NCBI RefSeq assembly: GCF_022179445.1
Contig: NZ_BPQU01000003.1
Span: 124,001 to 188,000, forward strand
From: Methylobacterium mesophilicum
GTDB taxonomy: Bacteria; Pseudomonadota; Alphaproteobacteria; Rhizobiales; Beijerinckiaceae
Direction of reading: 5' to 3'
Length of the DNA stretch: 64,000 nucleotides
Shown here piece after piece: positions 46,102 through 55,433 of this stretch. The notes under the pieces were generated by a model that did no database searches, was not told where the DNA came from, and was given only the letters and a program-made list of their open reading frames with translations. The first letter of the stretch is position 1, and every line of letters begins with the position of its first letter. The translations under genes and the position numbers were made by a program.

Positions 46102-46719
46102 ATGCCGAAATTCAAGCCGCTCGAATGCCAGACTTGCGCGACACCTTTCCGGGCGGCGCTCGACACGCTCGACGTGACCGGCAGCTGGTCCTGGGATGGT
46201 GCGTCGAACCGCGTCCGCGCGGACATGTTCGTGGCACTCCTATTCAATGTCGATCCCGAGGCGGCCGAATTGGGACTGCCGGCAGCGGCCTTTGCGGCCG
46301 GTATCCACCCGGAAGATCGGGACCGGGTGCTGGGACTCCTCCGTCGTCGCGTCCGCGACGGCGATCTCTACGTCATCGAATACCGGGTCCGTTCGGCGGA
46401 CGGCGACACCCGGTGGGTGCTCGGCCGTGGCCGGTTCCTGGCCGATCATCGCGGAAGGCCTATCAGCGGCCGGGGGATCATCGTCGACATTACCGACGTG
46501 CGGAGCGGTGATCGTGCCACCGGGGCCCTCGGCGCGCATGATAACCATGAGGCGGAGACGCCATTGGAACGCGCGGCGGACTTCGCCATGGCGGCCCATC
46601 GCGCGATCTGCGAGTTGGAGGATCCGGCCCTGCGGGCGCGGGCCGACGCGCTCCTGCTCGATCTGGGCCGCAGGCTGGCCGAAAAGGAACGGCGTGCCCA
46701 TCGTGCGCAGATGAACTGA
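46102..46719 (+). CDS. PAS-domain protein
   Basis: This 205-residue soluble protein carries a single PAS fold-3-like domain (about 20-135): WSWDGASNRVRADM, IHPEDRDRVLGLLRRRVRDG, YVIEYRVRSADGDTRWVLGR and GRGIIVDITDV. A helical C-terminus (about 150-205) has no kinase or cyclase output. A free PAS protein may sense a small molecule and bind a partner. It converges with a Crp/Fnr gene 14 bases away. A Cys pair near the N-terminus (QTCATP; Cys9 and Cys12) may be coincidental. Confidence 0.75.
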   Translation: MPKFKPLECQTCATPFRAALDTLDVTGSWSWDGASNRVRADMFVALLFNVDPEAAELGLPAAAFAAGIHPEDRDRVLGLLRRRVRDGDLYVIEYRVRSADGDTRWVLGRGRFLADHRGRPISGRGIIVDITDVRSGDRATGALGAHDNHEAETPLERAADFAMAAHRAICELEDPALRARADALLLDLGRRLAEKERRAHRAQMN

Positions 46720-46733
46720 GCCGCGCGGACGCG

Positions 46734-47489
46734 TCAGGCCGGGTCCGGATCGGTGATGTGCAGGTAGGTCGGGTCGAACTCCGCCGCCGCCCGCAACCCG
46801 TCCCAATCGTGAACCGTCAGGCGGCGGCTGCGCAGCGTGATCAATCCGGCGGCCTTCAGGTCGCGGATCGTGCGATTCACGTGGACCGGCGTGATCCCGA
46901 GGGCGTCCGCCAATTCCGGCTGCGTCATCGGCAGGTCGCACGTCAGATCGGGGGCGAGGCCCACGACGCCCAGACGTGTGATCAACTCGCAGAACAGGTG
47001 GGCCATGCGCGCGAAGGCCTCCCGTCGCCCGGTGTTGAGCATCCACTCGCGGACGAGCGCAGCGTCGATCAGTGTCGCCCGCCACAGCGCATCGCCGAGC
47101 CGCGGGAACGCGCGCAGCATAGCTCGAACCGCCTCGTGCTGGACGAAGCCGACCTTGCTCGGGCCGACGGTGGCGATGCTGATATCGAGGACCTTCAGGT
47201 GCAGGCTCTGCATGTCGGGGATGTCGCCCGCGACATGATAGGCCATCACCTGACGCTTGCCGCCCTGCGTGGACTTGTAGGTGCAGGCGATACCCTCGAG
47301 CAGGGCGAAGCAGCGCCCCGGCTGGTCACCCTCACGCACGATATCCTGATAGGCCTCGAACTGCACAACCTGCATGGGCAGGGCGTTCAGTGCGGCCCGC
47401 TCGTCATCCGTCAAGGTGAAGAGGGCGATGCTCTCGATGCGACGGATGAAGGGATGGCGATTGGTCTGGTCGAGAGCTCCCGTCATCAT
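46734..47489 (-). CDS. Crp/Fnr family transcriptional regulator
   Basis: This 251-residue regulator has an N-terminal cyclic-nucleotide-type domain (about 15-130, VREGDQPGRCFALLEGIACT). A long helix follows, then a C-terminal winged helix (about 155-235, MTQPELADALGITPVHVNRT and IRDLKAAGLITLR). It lacks the four-cysteine cluster of FNR, so it is not an iron-sulfur oxygen sensor of that type. The signal is unknown. Two ATGs (47489 and 47486) are adjacent. It converges with the PAS gene, so the pair may or may not be linked. Confidence 0.88.
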   Translation of the reverse strand: MMTGALDQTNRHPFIRRIESIALFTLTDDERAALNALPMQVVQFEAYQDIVREGDQPGRCFALLEGIACTYKSTQGGKRQVMAYHVAGDIPDMQSLHLKVLDISIATVGPSKVGFVQHEAVRAMLRAFPRLGDALWRATLIDAALVREWMLNTGRREAFARMAHLFCELITRLGVVGLAPDLTCDLPMTQPELADALGITPVHVNRTIRDLKAAGLITLRSRRLTVHDWDGLRAAAEFDPTYLHITDPDPA

Positions 47490-48002
47490 ACCCCCACCGG
47501 CTGGCGAGCGTATCCAGTCTCGCAGCCCTCAGCGCTCGCGTTCGAGGGCTGATCCGGGGACGGCATAGCAGCAGCCTATGGCCTCGACCATAGGCGGATG
47601 ACGGGTGTTCACCGGTGGACCGCCCCCCAAGGCGTCGAAATACATCGGTCGGTCGAGGCCCCGCGCAAGCCGCGCGGCCGCATACAGTGCGTGTTGGTGT
47701 AGACGGTAAGGGTGAAGCCCGAGACATCGCACGGCTAAGGATTCAGGATGCTGAACAGCGGTAGCGCAAGCGGGAAGCATCTCAGCCAGACCAGTGAGTC
47801 TCCTTCCGCGGCATCGCCAAGCCAGCAATAGCACCTCGCTGCCGAGGTCGCGCACTTCCTCGACACGGTACGGGCCGCCTGATCGGTCACCCGGCGGGCG
47901 GGCAGGCCCGGCGCAATGGGCCGTGGGGGCTGGAAATCTCGCGCCTCTCCGCGCACACACGCGATGCGGCGCGGTCGCCGTGCAGCCTGACGGAACGGTC
48001 CG
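47490..48002. other. Intergenic region with a chemoreceptor relic
   Basis: Apart from the vestigial chemoreceptor end (listed separately), there is a 7-bp inverted repeat CCTATGG / CCATAGG (47575-47594). No intact gene is seen. This gap probably contains a decayed gene plus the purC promoter. Confidence 0.45.
47832..47882 (+). pseudogene. Vestigial C-terminus of a methyl-accepting chemotaxis protein
   Basis: Read in frame, this stretch encodes [16 protein letters not shown] and a stop. It is nearly the same as the end of the chemoreceptor at 26231-27922 ([16 protein letters not shown]) and close to that of 53417-55417 ([16 protein letters not shown]). Upstream, CAGCAAT...AGCACCTC still resembles the SRQSEHL codons with bases missing. 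The rest of the receptor is gone, so this is a decay relic. Confidence 0.75.
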
Positions 48003-49010
48003 ATGAACACGGCAGATCTCGCCCCGCATGCCCACCAGGTCCTGCGCGAGGCGACGCTGTCCGAATTGCCGAACCATTACCGCGGCAAGGTCCGGGACAA
48101 TTACGACCTGCCGGATGGGCGGCGCATCCTGATCACCTCGGATCGGATCAGCGCCTTCGACCGGGCACTCGCCGCGATCCCGTTCAAGGGCCAGGTGCTG
48201 ACCCAGACCGCGCGCTACTGGTTCGAACGGACGGCCGACCTCTGTCCGAACCACGTCCTGGCCTACCCGGACCCGAACGTCGTGGTCGGCCGCCGCCTGG
48301 AGATCCTGCCCGTGGAGGTGGTGGTGCGCGGCTATCTCGCGGGCACCACCTCGACCTCGGTGCTCACGCGCTACCGGGCCGGCGAGCGGGAGATGTACGG
48401 GCATCGCTTTCCGGACGGCATGCGGCCGAACGAGCGCCTGGAGAAGCCCATCATCACCCCCACCACCAAGGCGTTCGATGGGGGGCACGACGAGCCGCTG
48501 ACGGAAGCCGAGATCCTGGAGCGCAACCTGCTCACCCCGGAGCAATGGCGAACCGTCTCCGAGGCCGCCCTGGCGCTGTTCGCCCGCGGCCAGGAACTGG
48601 CGGCCGAGCGCGGGCTGATCCTGGCCGACACGAAATACGAGTTCGGAACCGATCCGGACGGGCGCATCGTGCTCGCCGACGAGATCCACACCCCGGACAG
48701 CAGCCGCTACTGGTTCGCGCAGAGCTACCCCGAGCGCTTCGAAGCCGGGACCGCCCCAGAGAGCTTCGACAAGGATTTCGTGCGCAACTGGGTCGTGGCC
48801 CGATGCGACCCGTATAAGGACCCGATCCCCGAGATCCCGGCCGAGATCGTGCTGGAAACCGCTGCGGTCTACATCCGGGCCTACGAGACGATCACCGGCG
48901 CACGCTTCACGCTCCCCGACCCGGGCGAGGTGCCGCTCGACCGTGTCCGGCGCAATATCGGCGACTATCTGGCGGCCGAGCCGATCGTCCGAGCGCGGGA
49001 CGGCGCCTGA
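48003..49010 (+). CDS. purC: Phosphoribosylaminoimidazole-succinocarboxamide synthase
   Basis: This 335-residue SAICAR synthase makes SAICAR from CAIR, aspartate and ATP in purine synthesis. Motifs: [79 protein letters not shown] and [20 protein letters not shown]. It is of the longer (about 330) type; Rhizobiales often have a second, shorter purC. The ATG follows a long mostly empty region. It is not next to other pur genes here. Confidence 0.95.
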   Translation: MNTADLAPHAHQVLREATLSELPNHYRGKVRDNYDLPDGRRILITSDRISAFDRALAAIPFKGQVLTQTARYWFERTADLCPNHVLAYPDPNVVVGRRLEILPVEVVVRGYLAGTTSTSVLTRYRAGEREMYGHRFPDGMRPNERLEKPIITPTTKAFDGGHDEPLTEAEILERNLLTPEQWRTVSEAALALFARGQELAAERGLILADTKYEFGTDPDGRIVLADEIHTPDSSRYWFAQSYPERFEAGTAPESFDKDFVRNWVVARCDPYKDPIPEIPAEIVLETAAVYIRAYETITGARFTLPDPGEVPLDRVRRNIGDYLAAEPIVRARDGA

Positions 49011-49031
49011 GCGCCGCCCCCTCCGGTCTCG

Positions 49032-49313
49032 TCAGGCGGCCGCCTTGATCGGGGCCGGGGCGGGTGCATCCATGGCGCGCAGGTAGACGTCGAGCAGCGT
49101 CTCGTGCTCGTCGCGCTCGTCCTTGTCCTGCTTGCGGATCTTCAGGATCTCCTTGAGGATCTTGACGTCCAGGCCCTCGCCCTTGGCCTCGGCGAAGACC
49201 TCCTTCTTCGCCTCCATCAGGTCCTTGATTTCCTCCTCCAGCCGTTCCACGCGCTCGATGATCGAGCGGATACGGTCGCCCGCGACGCCCACGGTGTCGG
49301 TCATGTCGGTCAT
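49032..49313 (-). CDS. DUF2312 (GapR-like) nucleoid-associated protein
   Basis: This 93-residue protein is almost entirely helical: RIRSIIERVERLEEEIKDL, FAEAKGEGLDVKILKEILKI and RKQDKDERDEHETLLDVYLR. This is the DUF2312 pattern of Caulobacter GapR, which clamps overtwisted DNA ahead of replication and transcription forks. An Ala/Pro tail follows. Two ATGs (49313 and 49304) are possible. It is convergent with purC. The family is firm; the GapR-type role is inferred. Confidence 0.88.
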   Translation of the reverse strand: MTDMTDTVGVAGDRIRSIIERVERLEEEIKDLMEAKKEVFAEAKGEGLDVKILKEILKIRKQDKDERDEHETLLDVYLRAMDAPAPAPIKAAA

Positions 49314-49368
49314 GCAAAGCCTCGTCGTATGACGGGCCGTACCCTCGCGGCAGAGGGTAAGCAGGGGG

Positions 49369-50541
49369 TTAAGGCCGGGGATTGCCGGCGCCGATCCGGC
49401 CCTCGATCCACCCGACGATCGCGTCCGCCACCTGATCGCTGTTCGTTTCCAGCATCATCATGTGGCCGTTGCCGTGAATCCCGTGCTCGGCCAGCGCCAG
49501 CCGGTCCGGCTTGGCGCCGGCTTGGGTGAGGAAGGCCGCCGTGCAATCGTCCATGGTCGCCCGGAACGAGGCCTCCGCGGTCACGATCACGGCCGGCACC
49601 TTGGCGAGGTTCGGCAGGGCTCGGGCGGGCTCGGCCTGCAGCCAGCAGCGGATCTTGTCCGGCCCGGCCGCGCGCTCGGCCTGGACAACGGTCAGGTCCG
49701 TCGGGCTGCTCACCGGTGGTTCGAAATGCAGCGGCACGCGGGTGATGCCGTAGGGACGGGCCCGGGCGTCCCCGACCCGCTCGTACCAGTCGGTGCCGCC
49801 CTTGAACCGGACATCGAAGAAGGTCGGCCCGTTCGGCTCGACGGCCACATGCGCCTTGACGAGGTCGGGGCGCTGATCCGAGACCGCCCAGCCGAACACG
49901 CCGGCCTGCGAATGGGTCAGCACGATCGCCGGCCCGATCTTTTCCAGGAGCGCGATCAGCGCCGGATCGACCAGCTCCTCGCTCTTCAGGGCACTCGCGA
50001 TGTAGGGCACCTGCGAGCGGTAGAACTGGTCGAAGGCGGCGTTGCCACGCAGGCCCGGCCCACCCGGCCATTGGGTATGCAGCTTCGCCTGCGGGTAGAG
50101 TTCCGAGCGTTCCTGGCCGGTGAACACGGTCTCCAGGTCCTCGGCGGGCAGACGCGCGTAGGGGCCGTACGTTTCCGCATCGCCGCCCGACCGGCCGCGC
50201 CCGACCTGATCGATCACGTAGACCGCGAAACCCTTGGCGGCGAAACGGTCGGCCCAGCCGGGTCGTCCATCGGGCGTGCCGAGGAAGTTGGTCCCGGTCT
50301 GCGCCGTGCCGTGAACCATCACCACCGGATAGGGCTGCGTGACCCGCTCCGGCGCGCGATACGCGACGAACATCTGCCCGTGGGCGGTGGTCCGGTTGTT
50401 CGCGATCTCGTAGCGGCCGCCGACGAAGAAGTAGCCGGCGGGTCGGGTCGGCTTGAACGGCCCGGCTTCCTCGGACCAGGCGCCGTGCGCGGCCCCGAGA
50501 CAGAGCAGCGCCAGGGCGCCCGCAGTGACGATCTTGAGCAT
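49369..50541 (-). CDS. Secreted alpha/beta hydrolase (esterase-like)
   Basis: This 390-residue protein has a signal peptide (about 1-22, ending AHGAWS) and an alpha/beta hydrolase fold: YPVVMVHGTAQTGTNFLGTP, FAVYVIDQVGRGRSGG. The nucleophile is Ser211 in LTHSQAGVFGW, where the usual G-x-S-x-G reads H-S-Q-A-G. The likely catalytic His is in HGIHGNGHMMM near the C-terminus. It probably hydrolyses an ester in the periplasm. The ATG at 50541 has GGGAGG five bases upstream. It lies downstream of an MHS-family MFS transporter on the same strand with a 95-base gap, so a shared substrate is possible. Confidence 0.82.
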   Translation of the reverse strand: MLKIVTAGALALLCLGAAHGAWSEEAGPFKPTRPAGYFFVGGRYEIANNRTTAHGQMFVAYRAPERVTQPYPVVMVHGTAQTGTNFLGTPDGRPGWADRFAAKGFAVYVIDQVGRGRSGGDAETYGPYARLPAEDLETVFTGQERSELYPQAKLHTQWPGGPGLRGNAAFDQFYRSQVPYIASALKSEELVDPALIALLEKIGPAIVLTHSQAGVFGWAVSDQRPDLVKAHVAVEPNGPTFFDVRFKGGTDWYERVGDARARPYGITRVPLHFEPPVSSPTDLTVVQAERAAGPDKIRCWLQAEPARALPNLAKVPAVIVTAEASFRATMDDCTAAFLTQAGAKPDRLALAEHGIHGNGHMMMLETNSDQVADAIVGWIEGRIGAGNPRP

Positions 50542-50635
50542 CGTGTCCTCCCGCCATCGTCTCGCTCGACCGGCGGGAGGCCGGCCGTCAAACGTATGGG
50601 CCAGCCGCCTCATCCGGGCAGCCGGCCCACCGGTT

Positions 50636-52000
50636 TCAGGCGTGGGCGAAGCGGCGCTTCTTGCCGAGCGCCTCTTCCACGGTGCCGGCACCGTCGAGAT
50701 AGCCGTGCACCTTCGGGTTCGGCATGATCAGCGAACCGACGAACGCCACCGCCATCAGCACGGTGACGTACCAGAAGAACGTGCTCTCCATGCCGGCATC
50801 CTTGAACCACAGGGCGACGAACTCGGCGGTGCCGCCGAATAGGGCGTTGGCCAGCGCGTAGGAGAGGCCGACGCCCAGGGCGCGCACGTTGGTGGGGAAC
50901 AGCTCGGCTTTCACGATGCCGCTGATGCCGGTGTAGAACGACACCACCGACAGGCCGAGGGTGATCAGGGCGAAGGCGAGGTAGGGGTCCTTGTTGGTCC
51001 CGAGCGCCGTCATCAGCGGCACCACCATCAGCGTGCCGAGGCCGCTGTAGAGCAGCATGTTCGCCTTGCGGCCGATCTTGTCGGACAGCGCGCCGAACAG
51101 CGGCTGGATCGCCATGTAGACGAACAGCACGCAGGTCATGACCTGCGACGCCGAGGTCTTGGGCATGCCGGCGGTGTTGACCAGGTACTTCTGCATGTAA
51201 GTGGTGAACGTGTAGAAGCTCAACGAACCGCCGGCCGTGTAGGCCAGGACGACGCAAAACGCCCGCCAGTGCTTGAACAGCTCGGCGAAGGTGCCCGCTG
51301 TCTCCTTGTCGCCGGCTTCCTTGGTCTCGGCGAGCGAGCGGCGGAGATAGAGCGCCACCACGGCCAACCCGGCGCCGATGAAGAACGGGATGCGCCAGCC
51401 CCAGGCGGTCAGCTCCGGGGCGGTCATCACCGTCTGGAGCAGCACCAGGACCAGCGAGGCGAGCAACTGGCCGCCGATCAGCGTGACGTACTGGAACGAG
51501 GCGAAGAACCCGCGCTGCCCCTTGATCGCCACCTCGCTCATGTAGGTCGCCGAGGTGCCGTACTCGCCGCCCACCGACAGGCCCTGGAGCATGCGCGCGA
51601 GCAGCAGAAGGACGGGGGCCAGCGTGCCGACATGCTCATAGGTCGGCAGGATGCCGATCAGCAGCGAGCCGAAGCACATCATCAGCACCGAAACGACCAT
51701 CGAGGTCCGGCGTCCGACCCGGTCGGCGATGCGCCCGAACAGCCAGCCGCCAACGGGGCGCATGAAGAAGCCGACCGCGAAGATGCCTGCGGTCTGGAGG
51801 AGTTGGCTGGTCGAATCGCCCTTGGGGAAGAAGGCCGGCGCGAAGTAGAGCGCGAAGAACGCGTAGCAATAGAAGTCGTACCACTCGACGAGATTACCGG
51901 AGGACGAGCCGACGATCGCCCAGATCCGTCGCTTGCGGTCGGCCGCGTCGTCGGCGGCACTCGGTGCGATACCGATCGTATCGTCCCTCAGGGCGGACAT
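50636..52000 (-). CDS. MFS transporter, metabolite:H+ symporter (MHS) family
   Basis: This 454-residue inner-membrane transporter has about 12 hydrophobic segments. It carries the MHS signatures [38 protein letters not shown] and [20 protein letters not shown]. KgtP/ProP-type proteins of this family import dicarboxylates, 2-oxoglutarate, shikimate or proline/betaine by proton symport; the substrate here is unknown. GGAG lies five bases before ATG 52000. The alpha/beta hydrolase gene follows on the same strand, suggesting uptake and ester hydrolysis of one compound. Confidence 0.93.
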   Translation of the reverse strand: MSALRDDTIGIAPSAADDAADRKRRIWAIVGSSSGNLVEWYDFYCYAFFALYFAPAFFPKGDSTSQLLQTAGIFAVGFFMRPVGGWLFGRIADRVGRRTSMVVSVLMMCFGSLLIGILPTYEHVGTLAPVLLLLARMLQGLSVGGEYGTSATYMSEVAIKGQRGFFASFQYVTLIGGQLLASLVLVLLQTVMTAPELTAWGWRIPFFIGAGLAVVALYLRRSLAETKEAGDKETAGTFAELFKHWRAFCVVLAYTAGGSLSFYTFTTYMQKYLVNTAGMPKTSASQVMTCVLFVYMAIQPLFGALSDKIGRKANMLLYSGLGTLMVVPLMTALGTNKDPYLAFALITLGLSVVSFYTGISGIVKAELFPTNVRALGVGLSYALANALFGGTAEFVALWFKDAGMESTFFWYVTVLMAVAFVGSLIMPNPKVHGYLDGAGTVEEALGKKRRFAHA

Positions 52001-52240
52001 GGCGTCTCCGTCTTGTGGTTCATCGGCCGGTAACAGCCGGCCTATTCTTCGATGGCGGCGACGTTACAGGCGACGACCGTGATCGCAAGTCCGTGATCGG
52101 ACTTTGGCTGGGACAGCAGCTGACTGTGTCATTTGTCGTCGGCCCCGTCCGCCGCCGTGTACGGAACGGTTTCGCGCGGCACCCCGTTGCGGCCCGGCAC
52201 GGGTGCCGAAGGCGCCACAACCACAACGGGACGACAGGCC

Positions 52241-53068
52241 ATGACGCGGATCTTCAGGGACACGGTGGCGGCCGCCATCCTCATCGCCGGCGCGGCGACG
52301 GCGTTTGCGCAGGGAGGCCCCGGCGGTGGTGGCGGCCCGGGCGGTGGCGGCGGTGGCCCCGGCGGCGGTGGCGGTCCGGCGGCGGGCGGCGGAGCGGGAC
52401 CGGGCGGCGGAGCGGGACCGGGAGCCGGCGGTATGCGCGGCGGGGCTGGCGGAGCCGAAGGCGGCGGTATGCGCGGCGGCGCGGACGGTGGAGCGCGGGG
52501 TGCCGAACCCGGCGGCCCAGCCTCGCGCGGTGCCGACGCGCCCGGACGGCCGGGTCAGGCCGGGGGGGGCGGCGGCCGCGACGGCGGCCCGGCCGAGCAG
52601 CGCGGCGGGCGTGACGAGACCGGCCCGGGCCAGCGCGGCGATCGCGGCGGGCGTGACGAGACCGGCCCGGGCCAGCGCGGCGATCGCGGCGGCCGGGACG
52701 AGACCGGCCCCAACCAGCGCGGCGATCGCGGCGCGGCAGGTGAGCGGGGCGATCGTGGTGGGCGCGACGGTGTCCGCGGCGGTCGCGGCGGCGGTTCGGC
52801 CCGCGGTGCGGTCGGTCGTCTGGACACCCGTCAGCGCACGGAGTTCCGCGGCTCGATCACCCGGCTCGGCGTCTCGCCGCTGCGCGACGTCGCGTTCGGA
52901 CTCGCGATCGGAACGGCAATTCCGCGCTCCGTAAGGCTTCACCGGCTGCCGCCCGCGATCATCGAGATCGTGCCGGAGTACGAAGGCTACGACTTCGTCC
53001 TCGTGCGCGACGACATCGTAATCATCGATCCCGATACCTACGAGATCGTCGACGTGATTCCTGCGTAA
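52241..53068 (+). CDS. Glycine-rich secreted protein with DUF1236 domain
   Basis: This 275-residue protein has a signal peptide (MTRIFRDTVAAAILIAGAAT-AFAQ). A long Gly/Arg/Asp-rich low-complexity region (about 25-195) includes three near-identical 42-bp repeats. The C-terminal DUF1236-type domain (about 200-275) reads FGLAIGTAIPRSVRLHRLPP and IVPEYEGYDFVLVRDDIVII. DUF1236 proteins are common in Rhizobiales and are usually secreted; function unknown. ATG 52241 is chosen because the signal peptide starts there. It is divergent from the MFS gene. The repeat region may slip during replication. Confidence 0.87.
   Translation: MTRIFRDTVAAAILIAGAATAFAQGGPGGGGGPGGGGGGPGGGGGPAAGGGAGPGGGAGPGAGGMRGGAGGAEGGGMRGGADGGARGAEPGGPASRGADAPGRPGQAGGGGGRDGGPAEQRGGRDETGPGQRGDRGGRDETGPGQRGDRGGRDETGPNQRGDRGAAGERGDRGGRDGVRGGRGGGSARGAVGRLDTRQRTEFRGSITRLGVSPLRDVAFGLAIGTAIPRSVRLHRLPPAIIEIVPEYEGYDFVLVRDDIVIIDPDTYEIVDVIPA
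52604..52729 (+). repeat. Three tandem 42-bp coding repeats
   Basis: Units 52604-52645, 52646-52687 and 52688-52729 encode GGRDETGPGQRGDR with small changes (third unit GPNQ). They are in frame with the DUF1236 gene, so copy-number change would alter protein length without disrupting the frame. It is not CRISPR: there are no spacers. Confidence 0.9.
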
Positions 53069-53416
53069 GTTGCTGGATAGTCGCCTCTCTTCGCGCTCAA
53101 GTGTACGGCGCTGAAAACCTTCACCGCCGGGATGAAGAATCCCGGCGGTAAAATGCGCAATAAGAGATTTCAAGAATGCCTTGGTGCTCACTGCGATGCG
53201 CAGCAAGCGATTGCAAGACGACCGAAAGCTGTGAAGGATAGCAGAGCGGTCGGCACGGTTGATGCCTCTGAATCAGCAGCTGCGGCGCCTCGATGTAAAT
53301 CGAACGTCCGGTGCCCGCGGACAGTATTCCAGTGATCGACAATAGGATTTGGTGTCGGTTTATGGGTGCGGTACCTGCGGGGTGATCGATCGATTATCGG
53401 CTGATGAGGGCAAGGC
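53069..53416. other. Intergenic region with hairpin before the Cache chemoreceptor
   Basis: No gene is seen. A perfect 11-bp hairpin (ACCGCCGGGAT / ATCCCGGCGGT, 53123-53149, loop GAAGA) lies 55 bases after the DUF1236 gene and has no T-tract, so it may be a weak terminator. The remainder probably holds the chemoreceptor promoter. Confidence 0.55.
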
Positions 53417-55417
53417 ATGTCGAGACAGGGACTCAACGCGGCTCGACTTGCGCGCGGCTGGCGCCCGCGCCTCGGTGTATCCGGCCGCGCCATACTCCTG
53501 ATCCTCGGTGTGGTCTGTGCCGCCTTCGGGGCGAGTTCCGCCTATCTCTACGCCACGCAATCCACCGCCCTGCGGGCCAACCTCGATGCCAACATGGCGA
53601 GCTTGAGCGCCGCATCGGCGCGGAGCGTGGGGAACTGGTTGCGCGGCAAGCTCGAAGTGACGCAGCTCATGGCGCAGCAGATCGCGCTCGTCGGCGTCGG
53701 GCCGAAGGCGAACGACGTCCTCGGTCTGCCGATGGCGCGAGACCTCTTCATAAGTGCCTATCTCGGCCGTCCGGACGGCTTCTACACGGAGATGCCTCAA
53801 TCCGAGCTGCCCGCCGGCTACGATCCGCGGCAACGTCCCTGGTACAAGGATGCCATGGCGGCGGGGCAAGCTGTCTTGACCGAGCCCTACACCGATGCCG
53901 GAACCAACGTCATCACCATCACCGCCGCGGGGCCAATCTTCGGTGAGGATCGAGCGATCCTCGGTGTCATCGGAGGCGATTTCGACAGCTCGGCCCTGAC
54001 CCGGATGATTGCAGAGGTCGCAGCGGGCGGCAAAAGCTACGCCTACCTGGTGTCGGGCGGCGGAACGGTACTGGTCCATCCGCGCCCAGAGCTGATCGGC
54101 AAGCCTCTCTCGGACCTGATTGCCGGGCCGCTCCCGAAGATCGGCGGTGGCTTGGCCGAGACGCGGGAGGGCGACCGGGCGACCTTCACCGCCTTCGCCC
54201 GCGTCCCGAACCTGCCCCCGTCGCTCGACTGGTACATCGCCCTCTCGGTCGACAGCGCCGAGGCGTTGGCTCCGACTACGGCACTGGCGACGAACCTGGC
54301 GGCGGCTACCCTGCTGGTTCTGCTCGTGCTCGGCATCGTGGTCGGCCGGCTGATGACGCTCACCGTCTCGCGCCCGCTGAACCGCTTGGTCGGCGTCCTG
54401 CAGCGCATGAGCCAGGGCGAGCTCGATGCCGAGATCGCCGAGGCCCGGCGCAGTGACGAGATCGGGCTGGTCGGCCGGGCCGTCGAAGGCATCAAGGCGC
54501 TGGTGGCGCAGCGAGCGCGCGACCAGGCCGAGGCGAAGCGCATGGCCGACGAGGCCGCCGCCTCCGAGCGCAGGCGCGCGATGGTCGCGTTGGCCGACGG
54601 CTTCGAGCAGGCTGTGGGGGCGATCGTCGGCATGGTCTCGTCCTCGGCCACGGAGCTGGAGGCCACGGCCCAGACCCTGACGGCGAGCGCGACCCAGGCG
54701 GCGGCGCAATCGACCAGCGTCGCGGCCGCCGCCGAGGAGGCGGCCACCAACGTTCGCACGGTCGCGGCCGCCGCGGAGCAGCTCGGTGCCAGCGTCCGGG
54801 AGATTGCCGGGCAGGTGGAGGGCTCGACCACCCTGGCGCAGGCGGCGGTCGGCGAGGCGGACCAGACCGGCCATCTGGTGCAGGACCTGGCCCAGGCCGT
54901 CGCGAAGATCGGCGACGCGGTCGGGCTGATCTCCAGCATCGCGGCTCAGACCAACCTCCTCGCCCTGAACGCGACGATCGAGGCCGCCCGCGCCGGCGAT
55001 GCGGGGCGGGGCTTCGCGGTCGTGGCCTCCGAGGTGAAGGAACTGGCTGCCCAGACCGGGCGCGTCACCGAAGAGATCACCGGCCTGATCGGCCGGATCC
55101 AGGGTTCGACCGACCACGCCACGCAGGCGATCGGCGGGATCGTCACGCGCATCCGCGACATCAACCAGGTGACCGGCGCGGTGGCGGCGGCGGTGGAGGA
55201 GCAGGGCGCGGCGACCCAGGAGATCGTGCGCAACGTCAGCCAGGCGGCGAGCGGGACGGACGAGGTGACCACGAACATCACCGGCGTGGCCGAGGCCGCG
55301 GAGCAGACCGGCACGGCCGCCCATCAAGTGCTGGACGCGGCCTCCGCGCTGTCGCGGCAATCGGCGCAGCTCACTCGGGAGGTCGCAGACTTCCTGCACA
55401 CCGTCCGGGCCGCTTGA
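53417..55417 (+). CDS. Methyl-accepting chemotaxis protein (Cache type)
   Basis: This 666-residue receptor has TM1 (about 22-44) and a large periplasmic dCache-type sensor (about 45-290, with [20 protein letters not shown] and [20 protein letters not shown]). TM2 follows (about 292-316), then HAMP (about 318-370, [19 protein letters not shown]) and the signalling domain with the same tip as the other receptor. Such Cache sensors bind amino acids or organic acids. It ends [16 protein letters not shown], matching the window's other receptor and the relic at 47832-47882. It precedes hrcA tail-to-tail. Confidence 0.94.
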   Translation: MSRQGLNAARLARGWRPRLGVSGRAILLILGVVCAAFGASSAYLYATQSTALRANLDANMASLSAASARSVGNWLRGKLEVTQLMAQQIALVGVGPKANDVLGLPMARDLFISAYLGRPDGFYTEMPQSELPAGYDPRQRPWYKDAMAAGQAVLTEPYTDAGTNVITITAAGPIFGEDRAILGVIGGDFDSSALTRMIAEVAAGGKSYAYLVSGGGTVLVHPRPELIGKPLSDLIAGPLPKIGGGLAETREGDRATFTAFARVPNLPPSLDWYIALSVDSAEALAPTTALATNLAAATLLVLLVLGIVVGRLMTLTVSRPLNRLVGVLQRMSQGELDAEIAEARRSDEIGLVGRAVEGIKALVAQRARDQAEAKRMADEAAASERRRAMVALADGFEQAVGAIVGMVSSSATELEATAQTLTASATQAAAQSTSVAAAAEEAATNVRTVAAAAEQLGASVREIAGQVEGSTTLAQAAVGEADQTGHLVQDLAQAVAKIGDAVGLISSIAAQTNLLALNATIEAARAGDAGRGFAVVASEVKELAAQTGRVTEEITGLIGRIQGSTDHATQAIGGIVTRIRDINQVTGAVAAAVEEQGAATQEIVRNVSQAASGTDEVTTNITGVAEAAEQTGTAAHQVLDAASALSRQSAQLTREVADFLHTVRAA

Positions 55418-55433
55418 GCCCGACGGGCAGCTG

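Noticed and set aside
52604-52729. Tandem repeats as a CRISPR array
   Set aside because: The units are contiguous, in frame and have no spacers; they encode a protein repeat.
53360-55399. 679-codon minus-strand frame opposite the Cache chemoreceptor
   Set aside because: It is a shadow of the coding strand with no motifs; the sense strand encodes a full receptor.
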